From contig NZ_KZ826487.1 in assembly GCF_003205515.1 (NCBI RefSeq), positions 90,239 to 154,238 of the forward strand: a DNA stretch of 64,000 nucleotides. Direction: 5' to 3'. The translations under genes were made by a program, and so were the position numbers. Below the pieces are notes generated by a model. The model ran no database searches, had not been told where the DNA came from, and saw only the letters and a program-made list of their open reading frames with translations. Below are positions 25,474 through 34,728 of the stretch, in pieces. This DNA comes from Litorivita pollutaquae (GTDB lineage: Bacteria; Pseudomonadota; Alphaproteobacteria; Rhodobacterales; Rhodobacteraceae). How positions within the stretch are numbered: the stretch's first letter is position 1; each line of letters begins with the position of its first letter.

Positions 25474-26889
25474 TTATTCGCGGAAGGCCTTGGTGAAGTA
25501 ATCCGTGAACGGTTTGACCAGATAGGCGATCGGGGTGCGATCCGCCGTGCGGATAAAGGCTTCCACGGGCATGCCGGGGATCAAGGGCGACCCGGCTGGC
25601 AACTTGGCCTGCTCACCTTCTGAAATCACGATTTCCGCACGGTAATAGGATTGGCGCGTGGCGTCATCTTGGAAGGCATCGGCGGAAATGTGCACCACCC
25701 GCCCCATGAGTTCCGGCGTGGTGCGTTGATCAAGCGCCGATATCCGCAATGTCACGTCCTGACCGACGAAAATCTGGTCGATATGAATGGGCTCGATCTG
25801 GGCCTGCACCACCAACGGACGGTCCTGCGGCACGATATACATCAGCGGATCGGCGGCGCGGATCACCGAGCGTTCGGCAAAAACAGTGAGCCCGTAAACC
25901 ACGCCGGACACCGGCGATGTGATGTCCAGTCGCGACAGCTGTTCCATCAAGGCCCGGCGTTGCTCCGCCAATTCCAATTCGCGATATTGCAGATCGCGCA
26001 GGCGGGTGATCGCCTCTTCGCGGCGCTGGCTGCCGAGCTTGAGGATCTCCAAATCAATCTCGGTCACGCGGCCCTCTGCTTGCGCTTTTTGGGCTGCGAG
26101 ATCGCCGACAGAACCCAAAAGCCGCGCTTCTTCACGTTGCAATCCCAGCACCCGCGCCGATTGCGCAAGCCCGCGATCCAATAAGGATTTTTGGCTGGCA
26201 AGCTCTTCGCCGATCAACGCCAATTGCCGCTGTAGCGCATCGCTTTGCGCGGTGAGCCCGTCGATCTGGTTACCGATCTGGCTGCGCCGCTTTTGCAGTT
26301 GTTCTCGCGCTTGCTCTTCCGTCTTCGACCGTGCCTCCAACAGGCGCATTTGCCCGGAAACAAGGCCGGCAACGTTGCTGTTGGCTTGGCCTGCGCGGAT
26401 CAAAAGCGGATCAAAAACGGCGGATTTGGTGCCGTCACGCTCGGCCTCAAGCCGGCCGCGCCGCGCCATCAATTCGTAAAGCTGCCCTTCGGTGATCGCC
26501 AATTGCGACCGCAATCGCGTGTCGTCAAGCCGCAGCAGAATCGTGCCGGCGCTGACGGTTTCGCCTTCCTTGACCAGAACCGCATCAACCACGCCGCCAT
26601 CGGGGTGCTGGACGATCTGCCGGTTCTGATCGACCTCGATTCGCCCGCCTGCGATGATCGCGCCGGAAATCTGCGTGAAGGTCGCCCATGTGCCAAATCC
26701 CAACAGCAGCACGGCCAAGGTGATGATCCCCGCCATCAAAGGCACCCGCGCCGACCAGTTCGGCACATCATCTGCCGCCTTTGCTCCGCCATTGCCAAGC
26801 AACAGGGGCGCGGCGGATTGCGCCGCAGGCTTTGTCGCTGCGCTGCGCGGCTTGGGGGCAGGGCGCTGGCCCGGTTTCGCAGCGGTCAT
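25474..26889 (-). CDS. Type I secretion membrane fusion protein, HlyD family
   Basis: 471 residues: a Pro/Ala/Lys-rich cytosolic head, one membrane helix (PLMAGIITLAVLLLGFGTWATF), a long periplasmic coiled coil (~170-340) with ITEGQLYELMARRGRLEAER, and the beta-barrel signature VVQAQIEPIHIDQIFVGQDVTLRISA. It bridges the ABC exporter to a TolC-like outer-membrane channel. The start overlaps the end of the ABC gene by four bases. No substrate or TolC gene is adjacent. Confidence 0.93.
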   Translation of the reverse strand: MTAAKPGQRPAPKPRSAATKPAAQSAAPLLLGNGGAKAADDVPNWSARVPLMAGIITLAVLLLGFGTWATFTQISGAIIAGGRIEVDQNRQIVQHPDGGVVDAVLVKEGETVSAGTILLRLDDTRLRSQLAITEGQLYELMARRGRLEAERDGTKSAVFDPLLIRAGQANSNVAGLVSGQMRLLEARSKTEEQAREQLQKRRSQIGNQIDGLTAQSDALQRQLALIGEELASQKSLLDRGLAQSARVLGLQREEARLLGSVGDLAAQKAQAEGRVTEIDLEILKLGSQRREEAITRLRDLQYRELELAEQRRALMEQLSRLDITSPVSGVVYGLTVFAERSVIRAADPLMYIVPQDRPLVVQAQIEPIHIDQIFVGQDVTLRISALDQRTTPELMGRVVHISADAFQDDATRQSYYRAEIVISEGEQAKLPAGSPLIPGMPVEAFIRTADRTPIAYLVKPFTDYFTKAFRE

Positions 26890-28622
26890 CGCACGCCTCC
26901 GGGGGTGGTATTGGAACGAATTTGTTTGTGGTTTTGCACCACCTCGCGGAGCACATCCTCTTTGGGGCCATAGGCCACCCGCGCACCGTTCTCCAACATG
27001 AGCAGCATATCGCATTCCTGAATGGCGGATGGCCGGTGCGCCATGATCAAGACCGAGCGGCCTTCGGATTTCATCTGCCGGATGGCGCGGTTCAAGGCTT
27101 GGCTGCCCTCATTGTCGAGGTTCGAGTTCGGCTCGTCGAGCACCAGGATCACCGGATCGCCATACATCGCCCGCGCAAGGCCAAGCCGTTGGATTTGTCC
27201 TCCCGACAGGCGCCCTGACGTGGCGCTCATCTGCGTGTCATACCCATGTGGCAGCTTCAAAATCATCGCATGCGCATCGGCTTTCTTTGCCGCTTCGACG
27301 ACCTTTGCGGGATCTGGGTTCATCGACAGTTTTCCAATGTTTTCGGCAATGGTGCCGTCGAACAATTGCACCCGCTGTGGCAAGTATCCGATGTATTGGC
27401 CCAACATGGAGGGGCCGTAGTTGTCCAAGGACGCGCCATCGAGGCGGATTTTCCCCGCTGCCGGACGCCAGACGCCGGTCAAGGCCCGCGCCAGGGACGA
27501 TTTCCCCGCCCCCGACGGGCCGATCACCCCGACGGCTTGCCCCGGTTGCACCGTAAAGCTCACCATGCGCAGCGCGGCTTGCGCCTCGCCGGGGGGGACG
27601 ATGGTCGCTTGCTGCACTTCCAAAAGCGCCTGCGGCTGCGGCAATGGCGTGCGCGGTGCGCTGGGGGGCACTTCGCCCAAAAGCTCCGAAAGGTTCTCCC
27701 AACCTTTCACGGCGCGTTGCACCACCGCCCATTGCCCGATGGCCAATTCGATAGGCGCCAAGGCCCGCCCCATCAGGATCGAACCGGCGATCATCGCGCC
27801 GGGGCTCAATTCGTTCTGCAGCACCAGATAGGCCCCGAGACCCAGCATCGCCGATTGCAAAAACAGCCGGAAGGATTTGGTCGTAGAGGAGAACAGCCCG
27901 CCCAGATCGGCGGCATGGACCTGTTCCTTCAACGAGTTTGCGCGCAGCACTTGCCAGCGGTCGAATGCAGCATCGCGCATCCCCATGGCTTGCACCATTT
28001 CGGCCTCGTTGCGCATCTGCTCCGATACGGCTTCGGAATGCACATTCGCCATGGCGGCGCGGCCTTGCGGTTGCCGTGTGGTGATTTGGTTGGCCACGGT
28101 GAGGGCGATCAACACCAGCCCCCCCGCTAATGCCAATAACCCGAGCCAAGGGTGGAAAATCGCAATGGCGATTAAAAAGAACGGCGTCCAAGGAATATCG
28201 AAAAGCGCCATCAAGGCTGGCGAGGTCATTAGCCGTTGCACCGATTCCAGATCACGCAATCCCGTGGTGCTGGTGTCATCAGGGCGCAGGGCAGATTTGG
28301 CCAGAACCGCTTCGAACACCCGCCGGTCGAGCCGCGATTGAAATTGTGCGCCGACCCGCCCCATGATGCGCCCGCGGACAAAATCCAAAACCCCCATCAC
28401 CGTGTAGAGGAACAGCACCAGAACCGAGAGCGCCACCAAGGTCGCCACCGAACGGCTCCCAAGCACGCGGTCGTAAACTTGCAACATATAAAGCGGGCCG
28501 GTCAGCATCAGTACATTGGCGAAAAAGCTGAAAATTCCGACGGCCCAATAGAGTTTGCGACTCTCGCGGCGGGTTTTGCGTAACTCGTGCCGCCCGGCTT
28601 CCAGCTGTTTTTTGGTGACCAT
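26886..28622 (-). CDS. Type I secretion ABC transporter, PrtD-like
   Basis: 578-residue ABC exporter with fused membrane and nucleotide-binding domains. The membrane part spans ~25-320. Walker A is GPSGAGKSS, the signature LSGGQIQRLGLAR and Walker B VILVLDEPNSNLD. There is no N-terminal C39-like peptidase domain, as in protease/lipase or S-layer-type exporters (PrtD/AprD). It energises export of an RTX-type protein with a C-terminal signal. Paired with the HlyD gene. Confidence 0.94.
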   Translation of the reverse strand: MVTKKQLEAGRHELRKTRRESRKLYWAVGIFSFFANVLMLTGPLYMLQVYDRVLGSRSVATLVALSVLVLFLYTVMGVLDFVRGRIMGRVGAQFQSRLDRRVFEAVLAKSALRPDDTSTTGLRDLESVQRLMTSPALMALFDIPWTPFFLIAIAIFHPWLGLLALAGGLVLIALTVANQITTRQPQGRAAMANVHSEAVSEQMRNEAEMVQAMGMRDAAFDRWQVLRANSLKEQVHAADLGGLFSSTTKSFRLFLQSAMLGLGAYLVLQNELSPGAMIAGSILMGRALAPIELAIGQWAVVQRAVKGWENLSELLGEVPPSAPRTPLPQPQALLEVQQATIVPPGEAQAALRMVSFTVQPGQAVGVIGPSGAGKSSLARALTGVWRPAAGKIRLDGASLDNYGPSMLGQYIGYLPQRVQLFDGTIAENIGKLSMNPDPAKVVEAAKKADAHAMILKLPHGYDTQMSATSGRLSGGQIQRLGLARAMYGDPVILVLDEPNSNLDNEGSQALNRAIRQMKSEGRSVLIMAHRPSAIQECDMLLMLENGARVAYGPKEDVLREVVQNHKQIRSNTTPGGVR

Positions 28623-28822
28623 GAGCGTCTTTTCGCCTTGTTAGGACCGTGATCTGACAACTCGATTTTGATCGTTTGTCCGGCAGTTTAAAACAGAAAC
28701 TGTCTTATAGGTGGTTTCTGTCGCCAATTGGCCACATTGTGGCGATGACGCGGGCGCAAAGGGTGGGCATTGGCTGCCGATCATCTAGATAGGAACATAA
28801 GCTCAATAGCGCGGAAACTCCA

Positions 28823-29650
28823 TTGCCTTATTCTTCTCTGCGGATGCTGTTGCGTCCTGTCCGCACTGCCTCGTTTTTCGCCGGCCTGATCGCACTGGCT
28901 GCCTGCTCAACGCCGGATCCGGCGCGGATGTCCGATGGTGTGTGGGATCCTGACGAGGCGGCGAACCGCCGGGTGCATGCGTTTAACAAAAAACTGGACC
29001 GCGCCGTTCTGGCCCCGGCCGGGAAGGGCTACGTGACCATTGTGCCTGCGCCTGTGGTCCACGGTGTCTCGAATTTTTCCGACAACCTGTCGTTGCCCGG
29101 CACGGTGGTGAACAATCTGCTGCAACTTGATTTGGGCGGTGCGTTGACGAATACCGCGCGGTTTGCCTTTAACACGGTGGTTGGCGTTGGCGGGGTGTTT
29201 GATCCGGCGGGGTTGATCGGCCTGCATGAAAAAGACACCGATTTCGGCCAGACGCTGGCGGTTTGGGGCGCCCCCGAAGGCAGCTATCTTGAATTGCCGG
29301 TGCTTGGCCCTTCGACCCAGCGCGCCGCGACCGGCAAGGTGGTCGATCTGGTCACCAATCCGCTGTCTTATGCCTTACCTGATCCCGAGAAATATTACGG
29401 CACCGGCGCCTCGGTCCTGTCTAAGTTGGGCGATCGCGGTAATTATGGCGATGCTTTGGATGATCTGTATTACAATAGCGCCGATAGCTATGCCGCCGCG
29501 CGCTCGGTTTACATGCAAAACCGTCGCTTTAACGTCGGGGCGGCAGACGGGGGATATGATGATCCCTATGCCGATCCCTATGGAAGTTCGGACAATGACC
29601 CCTATATTGCGGATCAACTTGATCCCTATGAGGCCCTAAGCAATGAGTAA
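28823..29650 (+). CDS. mlaA: MlaA-like (VacJ) outer-membrane lipoprotein
   Basis: 275-residue lipoprotein with lipobox LIALAACS, then the VacJ domain: NRRVHAFNKKLDRAVLAPAGKGYV, NFSDNLSLPGTVVNNLLQ, RFAFNTVVGVGGVFDPA and DFGQTLAVWGAPEGSYLELPVLGPS. It takes mislocalised phospholipids out of the outer-membrane outer leaflet. A TTG at 28823 has a GGAAA site six bases upstream; ATG at 28844 is the alternative. The C-terminus is a D/P/Y-rich tail with four DPY triplets. Overlaps mlaC by eight bases. Confidence 0.92.
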   Translation: MPYSSLRMLLRPVRTASFFAGLIALAACSTPDPARMSDGVWDPDEAANRRVHAFNKKLDRAVLAPAGKGYVTIVPAPVVHGVSNFSDNLSLPGTVVNNLLQLDLGGALTNTARFAFNTVVGVGGVFDPAGLIGLHEKDTDFGQTLAVWGAPEGSYLELPVLGPSTQRAATGKVVDLVTNPLSYALPDPEKYYGTGASVLSKLGDRGNYGDALDDLYYNSADSYAAARSVYMQNRRFNVGAADGGYDDPYADPYGSSDNDPYIADQLDPYEALSNE

Positions 29651-30251
29651 GTTTTCCCGCCGCATGTTTGCCCAAACCGCTTTTGCGGCGCTTGGCATGA
29701 CGGCCTTTGCCGCGCCGCAAGCCGCGTGGGCTTTGAATGATGCACAGGCCAAAGCCTTGGTCGATAAAACTGTGGCCGAAATCAACCGTGTGATCTCTTC
29801 GGGGCAATCGCTTGGTCGTATGATTTCGGATTTCGAGCGGATTTTCACCCGCTACGCGGATGTCAATATCATCGCCCGTTCGACCCTCGGCCCGGATAGC
29901 CGCCGCGCAAGCGCGTCGCAGATGCGTGCGTTTACCACCGCATTTCGCGGCTATGTTGCGCGCAAATATGGCAAACGGTTCAACGAATTTGTCGGCGGTG
30001 TCATCACCGTGCAAGGCGTGCGCAAGGTAAAGAGCTATCACGAGGTGGTCACCATGGTGAAGCTCAAAGGCGAGGCGCCTTTCGATGTGAAATTCCTCGT
30101 GTCGGATAAATCCGGTAAGGATCTGTTCTTTGATATGATCATCGAGGGGATCAGTTTGCGCCTGACCGAACGAACCGAAATCGGTTCGATGCTGGACCGC
30201 CGCAGAGGCGATATCGACGGCCTGATCGAAGATCTGAAAAAGTCCGGTTGA
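29643..30251 (+). CDS. mlaC: MlaC-like phospholipid-binding protein (ABC auxiliary/Ttg2D family)
   Basis: 202 residues with a twin-arginine-like or Sec signal (SRRMFAQTAFAALGMTAFAAPQAAWA). The MlaC features are VDKTVAEINRVISSG, YADVNIIARSTLG, FTTAFRGYVARKYGKRFNEF and FFDMIIEGISLRLTERTEIGSML. It ferries phospholipid across the periplasm from MlaA to the inner-membrane MlaFEDB complex, whose genes are not in this window. Confidence 0.92.
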   Translation: MSKFSRRMFAQTAFAALGMTAFAAPQAAWALNDAQAKALVDKTVAEINRVISSGQSLGRMISDFERIFTRYADVNIIARSTLGPDSRRASASQMRAFTTAFRGYVARKYGKRFNEFVGGVITVQGVRKVKSYHEVVTMVKLKGEAPFDVKFLVSDKSGKDLFFDMIIEGISLRLTERTEIGSMLDRRRGDIDGLIEDLKKSG

Positions 30252-30284
30252 CCCGCAAACGCGAAAGATACCATTTTGTTCTGG

Positions 30285-30315
30285 ACGGCCCCGCCATATT
30301 GGCGCGGGCCGTTTT
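30285..30315 (+). terminator. Rho-independent terminator after mlaC
   Basis: ACGGCCC pairs with GGGCCGT, extended by CGCCA/TGGCG with one bulged C, followed by four T residues. It ends 53 bases before the convergent penicillin-binding protein gene. Confidence 0.8.
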
Positions 30316-30367
30316 CGGTTCTGGTTTCGGTTCTGCGGCAGCGGGCGATGCCGGCTTTACGGTCGCT

Positions 30368-32563
30368 CTAGTTGATGCCCAAAATATCGCCCAACAGCCG
30401 CTCGATGGCATTGCGCGGCCGTTGCTTTTGCGCATTTGCGGGTGCGAGCTGGCGTTGCTCTGCGCGCGGGGCAGGGCGCAGCATCGGTAATGGGCGCACT
30501 TCGGTGCCCTCATGTACGCGGATCATCGTTTCGTGCCAGATTTCCGCAGGCAGGCCCGCGCCCGTCACACCGGTCAATGGTGTGTTGTCGTCATAGCCCA
30601 TCCAGACGCCGGTGACATAATCGGCGGTGAAGCCAAGGAACCACGCATCACGTGCGGCCTGCGTGGTGCCGGTTTTGCCCGCCGCCTCGCGCCCCTCAAG
30701 ACGGGCGCGCCGTCCGGTGCCGTTCTCGATCACGTTATGCATCATATAGGTCAACTCGCGCGCCGCATCTTCGCGGATTACCCGCTCGCCGATACCGGTG
30801 CCGTCATTGTTCATCAAGGCTTCGGTTTCGCCCTGAAGCCGCAGTTCGATCAATCCGTAGGGCGTGACCGACGACCCACCGTTGAGGATACCGGCATAGG
30901 CGCCGGCCATTTCGATCAATGTGCTTTCTGATGCGCCGAGCGCCAAAGCCGGCCCTGCGGCCAGATCACTTTCGATTCCGAAATCGGAGGCCACCTTGCG
31001 CACCATATCAAGCCCGACGCTTTGCGCCACTTTCACTGCCGGAATGTTGAGCGAATTGCGCAGCGCTTCGGTCAGCGTCACCGTGCCGTGGAACTTTTTG
31101 TCGTAGTTCTGCGGCGACCATGGCCCCGAACCGGGAATGTTGATCGTCAGCGGGGTATCATCGACCAGATCATCGTGGTGATAGCCAAGCTCCAAAGCCG
31201 TGGCATAGACAAAGGGTTTGAAGGCCGATCCGGTTTGGCGCAAAGCCTGCGTTGCACGGTTGAAGGCGCCGGACACTTTGGTTTTGCGCCCGCCAACCAT
31301 GGCACGCACCGCGCCATCGGCGCTCATCACCACAATCGCGGTCTGGGCTTTTGATCCTTCGCGCACCTTGTTTTCGAAGACATATTTCATCGCGTCTTCG
31401 GCGGCTTGTTGCAGGCGCTGATCCATTGTTGTGTGAATAACCACATCTTCGGTGGTGTTGCGGGTCAAAAACTCCGGACCCGTGGACATCATCCAATCGG
31501 CGAAGTATCCGCCTGCCTTGGCCTCTGCCGCTTCGGAGAGCTCGGCCGGGTTGTCGCGCGCATTCTGCGCCGCATTGTCGGACAGATACCCCTGTTCATG
31601 CATCAATCCGATGATCAATGCGCCGCGCTCTTGGCTGCGCTCGAGGTTGTTGGTCGGTGCAAACCGGGTTGGGGCTTTGAGCAAACCGGCGAGCATGGCG
31701 GATTCTGCGGGGGTGACCTCGGCGGCGGATTTGCCGAAATAGCGTTGGCTGGCCGCTTCGAACCCACGTGCCCCCGCGCCAAGGAAAGCGCGATTCATAT
31801 AGATGGTGAGGATCTCGTCCTTGGAGTATTTCACCTCCATCGCCAAAGCATAGGTCGCCTCTTTGATCTTGCGCCAGAGCGATCCCTGGCGGCAATCATT
31901 TTCGTATTCGGTTTCGCTTTTCCAATCCTCGGGCACATAGGGCGTGCCCATGCACAAGAGCTTCGCGGTTTGCTGCGTGATGGTCGAACCGCCGTTGCCC
32001 GACAACGGCCCGCGCCCTGCGCTCAGGTTGATCCGCACCGCAGAGGCAATACCACGTGGCGAGACGCCGAAATGTTTGTAGAACCGCTTGTCCTCGGTCG
32101 CGATGATGGCGTTGCGCAGATGTGGAGAGACGGTTTGCGCGGTGACCACCCCGCCGAATTGGTCGCCGCGCCAGGCGAAGACATTGCCCTCGCGGTCAAG
32201 CAGTGTCACCGATCCGCGCGCGCGGCCATCAAGCAGGGCAGAGACTTCCGGTAGGGTCGAGGCAAAATAGCCGACGCCGAGCGCCAGAATAAGCGCTGTC
32301 ACCGTGCCGACACGCCACCCGATCCCCCAAATAATACGCAGCACAAACCGTAGCAGTCCGATAAATGCACCCACGATAGGTCCACGCTTGCGCGCTGGGC
32401 GCCGGGGGGAACGGGCCGGTTTTGCCTTGGCTCTCGTGATTTTACTTTTGGCCTTGGATGCCGCCTTGGCGGTTTTGCCCGACTTGGCCTTGGGTTTGGC
32501 TTTGGACTTGGAATAGCGTTTGTCCGCCACCAAGGGTGTGCGACGACGACCTGAATCACTCAT
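30368..32563 (-). CDS. Class A penicillin-binding protein (1A family)
   Basis: 731 residues: a Lys/Ala/Ser-rich cytosolic head (~1-60), one membrane helix (GTVTALILALGVGYFAS), a GT51 glycosyltransferase domain (AIIATEDKRFYKHFGVSPRG, GGSTITQQTAKLL) and a transpeptidase domain with the active serine in TGSAFKPF, SLN, and GKTGTTQ. It polymerises and crosslinks peptidoglycan. Tail rich in Pro/Arg/Gln. Convergent with mlaC. Confidence 0.95.
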   Translation of the reverse strand: MSDSGRRRTPLVADKRYSKSKAKPKAKSGKTAKAASKAKSKITRAKAKPARSPRRPARKRGPIVGAFIGLLRFVLRIIWGIGWRVGTVTALILALGVGYFASTLPEVSALLDGRARGSVTLLDREGNVFAWRGDQFGGVVTAQTVSPHLRNAIIATEDKRFYKHFGVSPRGIASAVRINLSAGRGPLSGNGGSTITQQTAKLLCMGTPYVPEDWKSETEYENDCRQGSLWRKIKEATYALAMEVKYSKDEILTIYMNRAFLGAGARGFEAASQRYFGKSAAEVTPAESAMLAGLLKAPTRFAPTNNLERSQERGALIIGLMHEQGYLSDNAAQNARDNPAELSEAAEAKAGGYFADWMMSTGPEFLTRNTTEDVVIHTTMDQRLQQAAEDAMKYVFENKVREGSKAQTAIVVMSADGAVRAMVGGRKTKVSGAFNRATQALRQTGSAFKPFVYATALELGYHHDDLVDDTPLTINIPGSGPWSPQNYDKKFHGTVTLTEALRNSLNIPAVKVAQSVGLDMVRKVASDFGIESDLAAGPALALGASESTLIEMAGAYAGILNGGSSVTPYGLIELRLQGETEALMNNDGTGIGERVIREDAARELTYMMHNVIENGTGRRARLEGREAAGKTGTTQAARDAWFLGFTADYVTGVWMGYDDNTPLTGVTGAGLPAEIWHETMIRVHEGTEVRPLPMLRPAPRAEQRQLAPANAQKQRPRNAIERLLGDILGIN

Positions 32564-32641
32564 GTATTGCCCTGCTCGGCTTCATTGTTTGCCACACAAT
32601 ACAGCGAAACACGCCGGATGTTGAGCCAAAGCCCATGCGGT

Positions 32642-32662
32642 TTGCGTTATAATTTTGCGCAA
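32642..32662. promoter_or_regulatory. Weak inverted repeat upstream of glnK
   Basis: TTGCG and CGCAA flank an 11-base A/T-rich centre, in the 259-base gap between the divergent PBP and glnK genes. It could be an operator, for example for nitrogen control, but does not match a known NtrC consensus well. No convincing sigma-54 -24/-12 element was found. Confidence 0.2.
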
Positions 32663-32822
32663 TAATTAGGCATGGTTTCGAAATCGCACAACAATTAATC
32701 AGATGAGGTGGGTTTTGCGCCGATTTGACCCCGCTCTGACTTCCCCCGTTCTCGGATACGGGTTTTTTCTGAGCGGGCAAAATCGCGGTGCATGCTGCGC
32801 AAAGTAACTGAAGGGGACCAAG

Positions 32823-33161
32823 GTGAAACTGATTATTGCAACAATCAAACCGTTCAAGCTTGAGGAGGTCCGCGAGGCGCTGACCGAAATCGGCGTGCGC
32901 GGAATGATGGTAACCGAGATCAAGGGCTTCGGCTCGCAATCTGGCCACACTGAAATTTATCGCGGTGCAGAATATGCCGTGAACTTCGTGCCGAAAGTGA
33001 AGCTCGAAATCGTCGTGAGCGCCGCAATGGTCGATCAGGTCGTAGACACCATCACCACCACCGCCAAGACCGGTAAAATCGGCGACGGTAAGATTTTTGT
33101 TCTGGACGTCGGCCAAGCCGTGCGTGTGCGCACCGGCGAGACGAACGGGGACGCGCTTTAA
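32823..33161 (+). CDS. glnK: P-II nitrogen regulatory protein, AmtB-linked
   Basis: 112-residue PII protein: [20 protein letters not shown], the T-loop [15 protein letters not shown] with the uridylylation site Tyr51, and [14 protein letters not shown]. It senses 2-oxoglutarate and ATP/ADP and plugs AmtB when nitrogen is ample. Starts with GTG, with a GGGG/AAGG site upstream. Located 26 bases before amtB, the conserved glnK-amtB pair. Confidence 0.96.
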   Translation: MKLIIATIKPFKLEEVREALTEIGVRGMMVTEIKGFGSQSGHTEIYRGAEYAVNFVPKVKLEIVVSAAMVDQVVDTITTTAKTGKIGDGKIFVLDVGQAVRVRTGETNGDAL

Positions 33162-33187
33162 TCGGCGCCGAGGGAAAGGAAAGACTT

Positions 33188-34525
33188 ATGAAAACTCTCA
33201 CTAAATTTGGGCTCGCAGCGACGTTGATCGCGTTGCCCAGCCTTGGCCTTGCACAGGACGGCCCGACACCGGGCGTCAACGCATCGACCGACACCGTATT
33301 CATCCTGAACTCCTTGCTGTTCCTTGTTGGCGGCTTTCTGGTGTTTTGGATGGCGGCGGGTTTTGCCATGCTCGAAGCGGGCCTTGTGCGTTCAAAAAAC
33401 GTTACAATGCAGTTGATGAAGAACGTCGCGCTGTTCTCGCTCGCGGCGATCTTTTACTACCTTATCGGCTATAATCTGATGTACCCGCTGGGCACTTGGT
33501 CGGTTGACGGCATGCTTTCGGGCGTTTGGGGCCCTGGTGTTCTTGAAGCCGTTGGCGTGACCGCCGAGACGGCGGATGATTATTCCTACGCCTCTACCGG
33601 TTCGGATTTCTTCTTCCAGTTGATGTTCTGTGCCACGACGGCATCGATCGTTTCGGGCACCTTGGCCGAACGCATCAAACTGTGGCCTTTCCTGATCTTC
33701 ACGATCGTTCTGACAGCCGTGATCTACCCGCTGCAAGCGTCGTGGAAATGGGGCGGCGGTTTTCTTGACCAAGCCGGTTTCCTTGATTTCGCGGGCTCCA
33801 CTGTTGTGCACTCGGTGGGTGGCTGGGCCGCTTTGACCGGCGCACTGATCCTTGGTCCGCGTATCGGCAAATACTCCAAAGAAGGCCGCGTGATCCCGAT
33901 CCCCGGTTCGAACCTGACCCTTGCAACTTTGGGTACGTTCATCTTGTGGCTCGGTTGGTTCGGTTTCAATGGCGGCTCGCAGCTGGCCATGGGCACCGTG
34001 GGTGATGTCGGCGACGTAAGCCGGATCTTTGCCAACACCAACACTGCGGCAGCTGGCGGAGCGATTGCAGCCCTGATCCTGACGCAGATCCTCTACAAGA
34101 AGCCTGACTTGACCATGGTTCTCAACGGCGCATTGGCCGGCCTCGTGTCGATCACCGCCGAACCGCTGACCCCGTCCTTGGGTGCGGCAACTTTGATCGG
34201 CGCTGCCGGCGGTGTGATCATCGTCTTTGCGGTTCCTTTCCTCGACAAGCTGAAAATCGATGACGTTGTCGGTGCCATTCCGGTTCACCTGATCTGCGGC
34301 ATCTGGGGCACCATCGCGGTTGTCTTCACCAATGGTGATGCGTCGCTCGGCACCCAGCTTTATTCGATCGTTGTGGTTGGTATCTTCACCATCGTCGCAT
34401 CCGGTTTGACCTGGTTCATCCTCAAGGCTGTGATGGGTCTGCGGGTGTCCGAAGAAGACGAGATCAATGGTCTCGACCTCGCGGAACTTGGGATGGAAGC
34501 CTACCCAGAATTCTCCAAAGGCTGA
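33188..34525 (+). CDS. amtB: Ammonium transporter
   Basis: 445 residues: a signal-like first segment (LAATLIALPSLGLA) then eleven predicted membrane helices. Landmarks are AGFAMLEAGLVRSKNV, FCATTASIVSGTLAERI, HSVGGWAALTGALILGPRIG, GWFGFNGGSQLA and HLICGIWGTIAV, with the pore histidines. It conducts ammonium/ammonia across the inner membrane and is gated by GlnK. Confidence 0.97.
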   Translation: MKTLTKFGLAATLIALPSLGLAQDGPTPGVNASTDTVFILNSLLFLVGGFLVFWMAAGFAMLEAGLVRSKNVTMQLMKNVALFSLAAIFYYLIGYNLMYPLGTWSVDGMLSGVWGPGVLEAVGVTAETADDYSYASTGSDFFFQLMFCATTASIVSGTLAERIKLWPFLIFTIVLTAVIYPLQASWKWGGGFLDQAGFLDFAGSTVVHSVGGWAALTGALILGPRIGKYSKEGRVIPIPGSNLTLATLGTFILWLGWFGFNGGSQLAMGTVGDVGDVSRIFANTNTAAAGGAIAALILTQILYKKPDLTMVLNGALAGLVSITAEPLTPSLGAATLIGAAGGVIIVFAVPFLDKLKIDDVVGAIPVHLICGIWGTIAVVFTNGDASLGTQLYSIVVVGIFTIVASGLTWFILKAVMGLRVSEEDEINGLDLAELGMEAYPEFSKG

Positions 34526-34556
34526 TTATCTCCTTCCAATCAGCTGACAGAGTACT

Positions 34557-34589
34557 TCCCGGGCGTTCGCGCCCGGGATTTTTTGTTTT
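34557..34589 (+). terminator. Rho-independent terminator after amtB
   Basis: A nine-pair stem TCCCGGGCG/CGCCCGGGA with a stable TTCG tetraloop, followed by six T, one G and four T. Confidence 0.95.
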
Positions 34590-34728
34590 GGGGTCTGTTT
34601 TGTGTTGGCCTAGAGGGTCGCGGGGCACAGGGCTTGCGCTGCACGCCCGCCCGCGTTTGGGCCGCGATGGTCGGCTCTACCATGCCTTTCACCGGCCAAG
34701 AGACCGACAAAGAGCGGGCTGATTGTCG

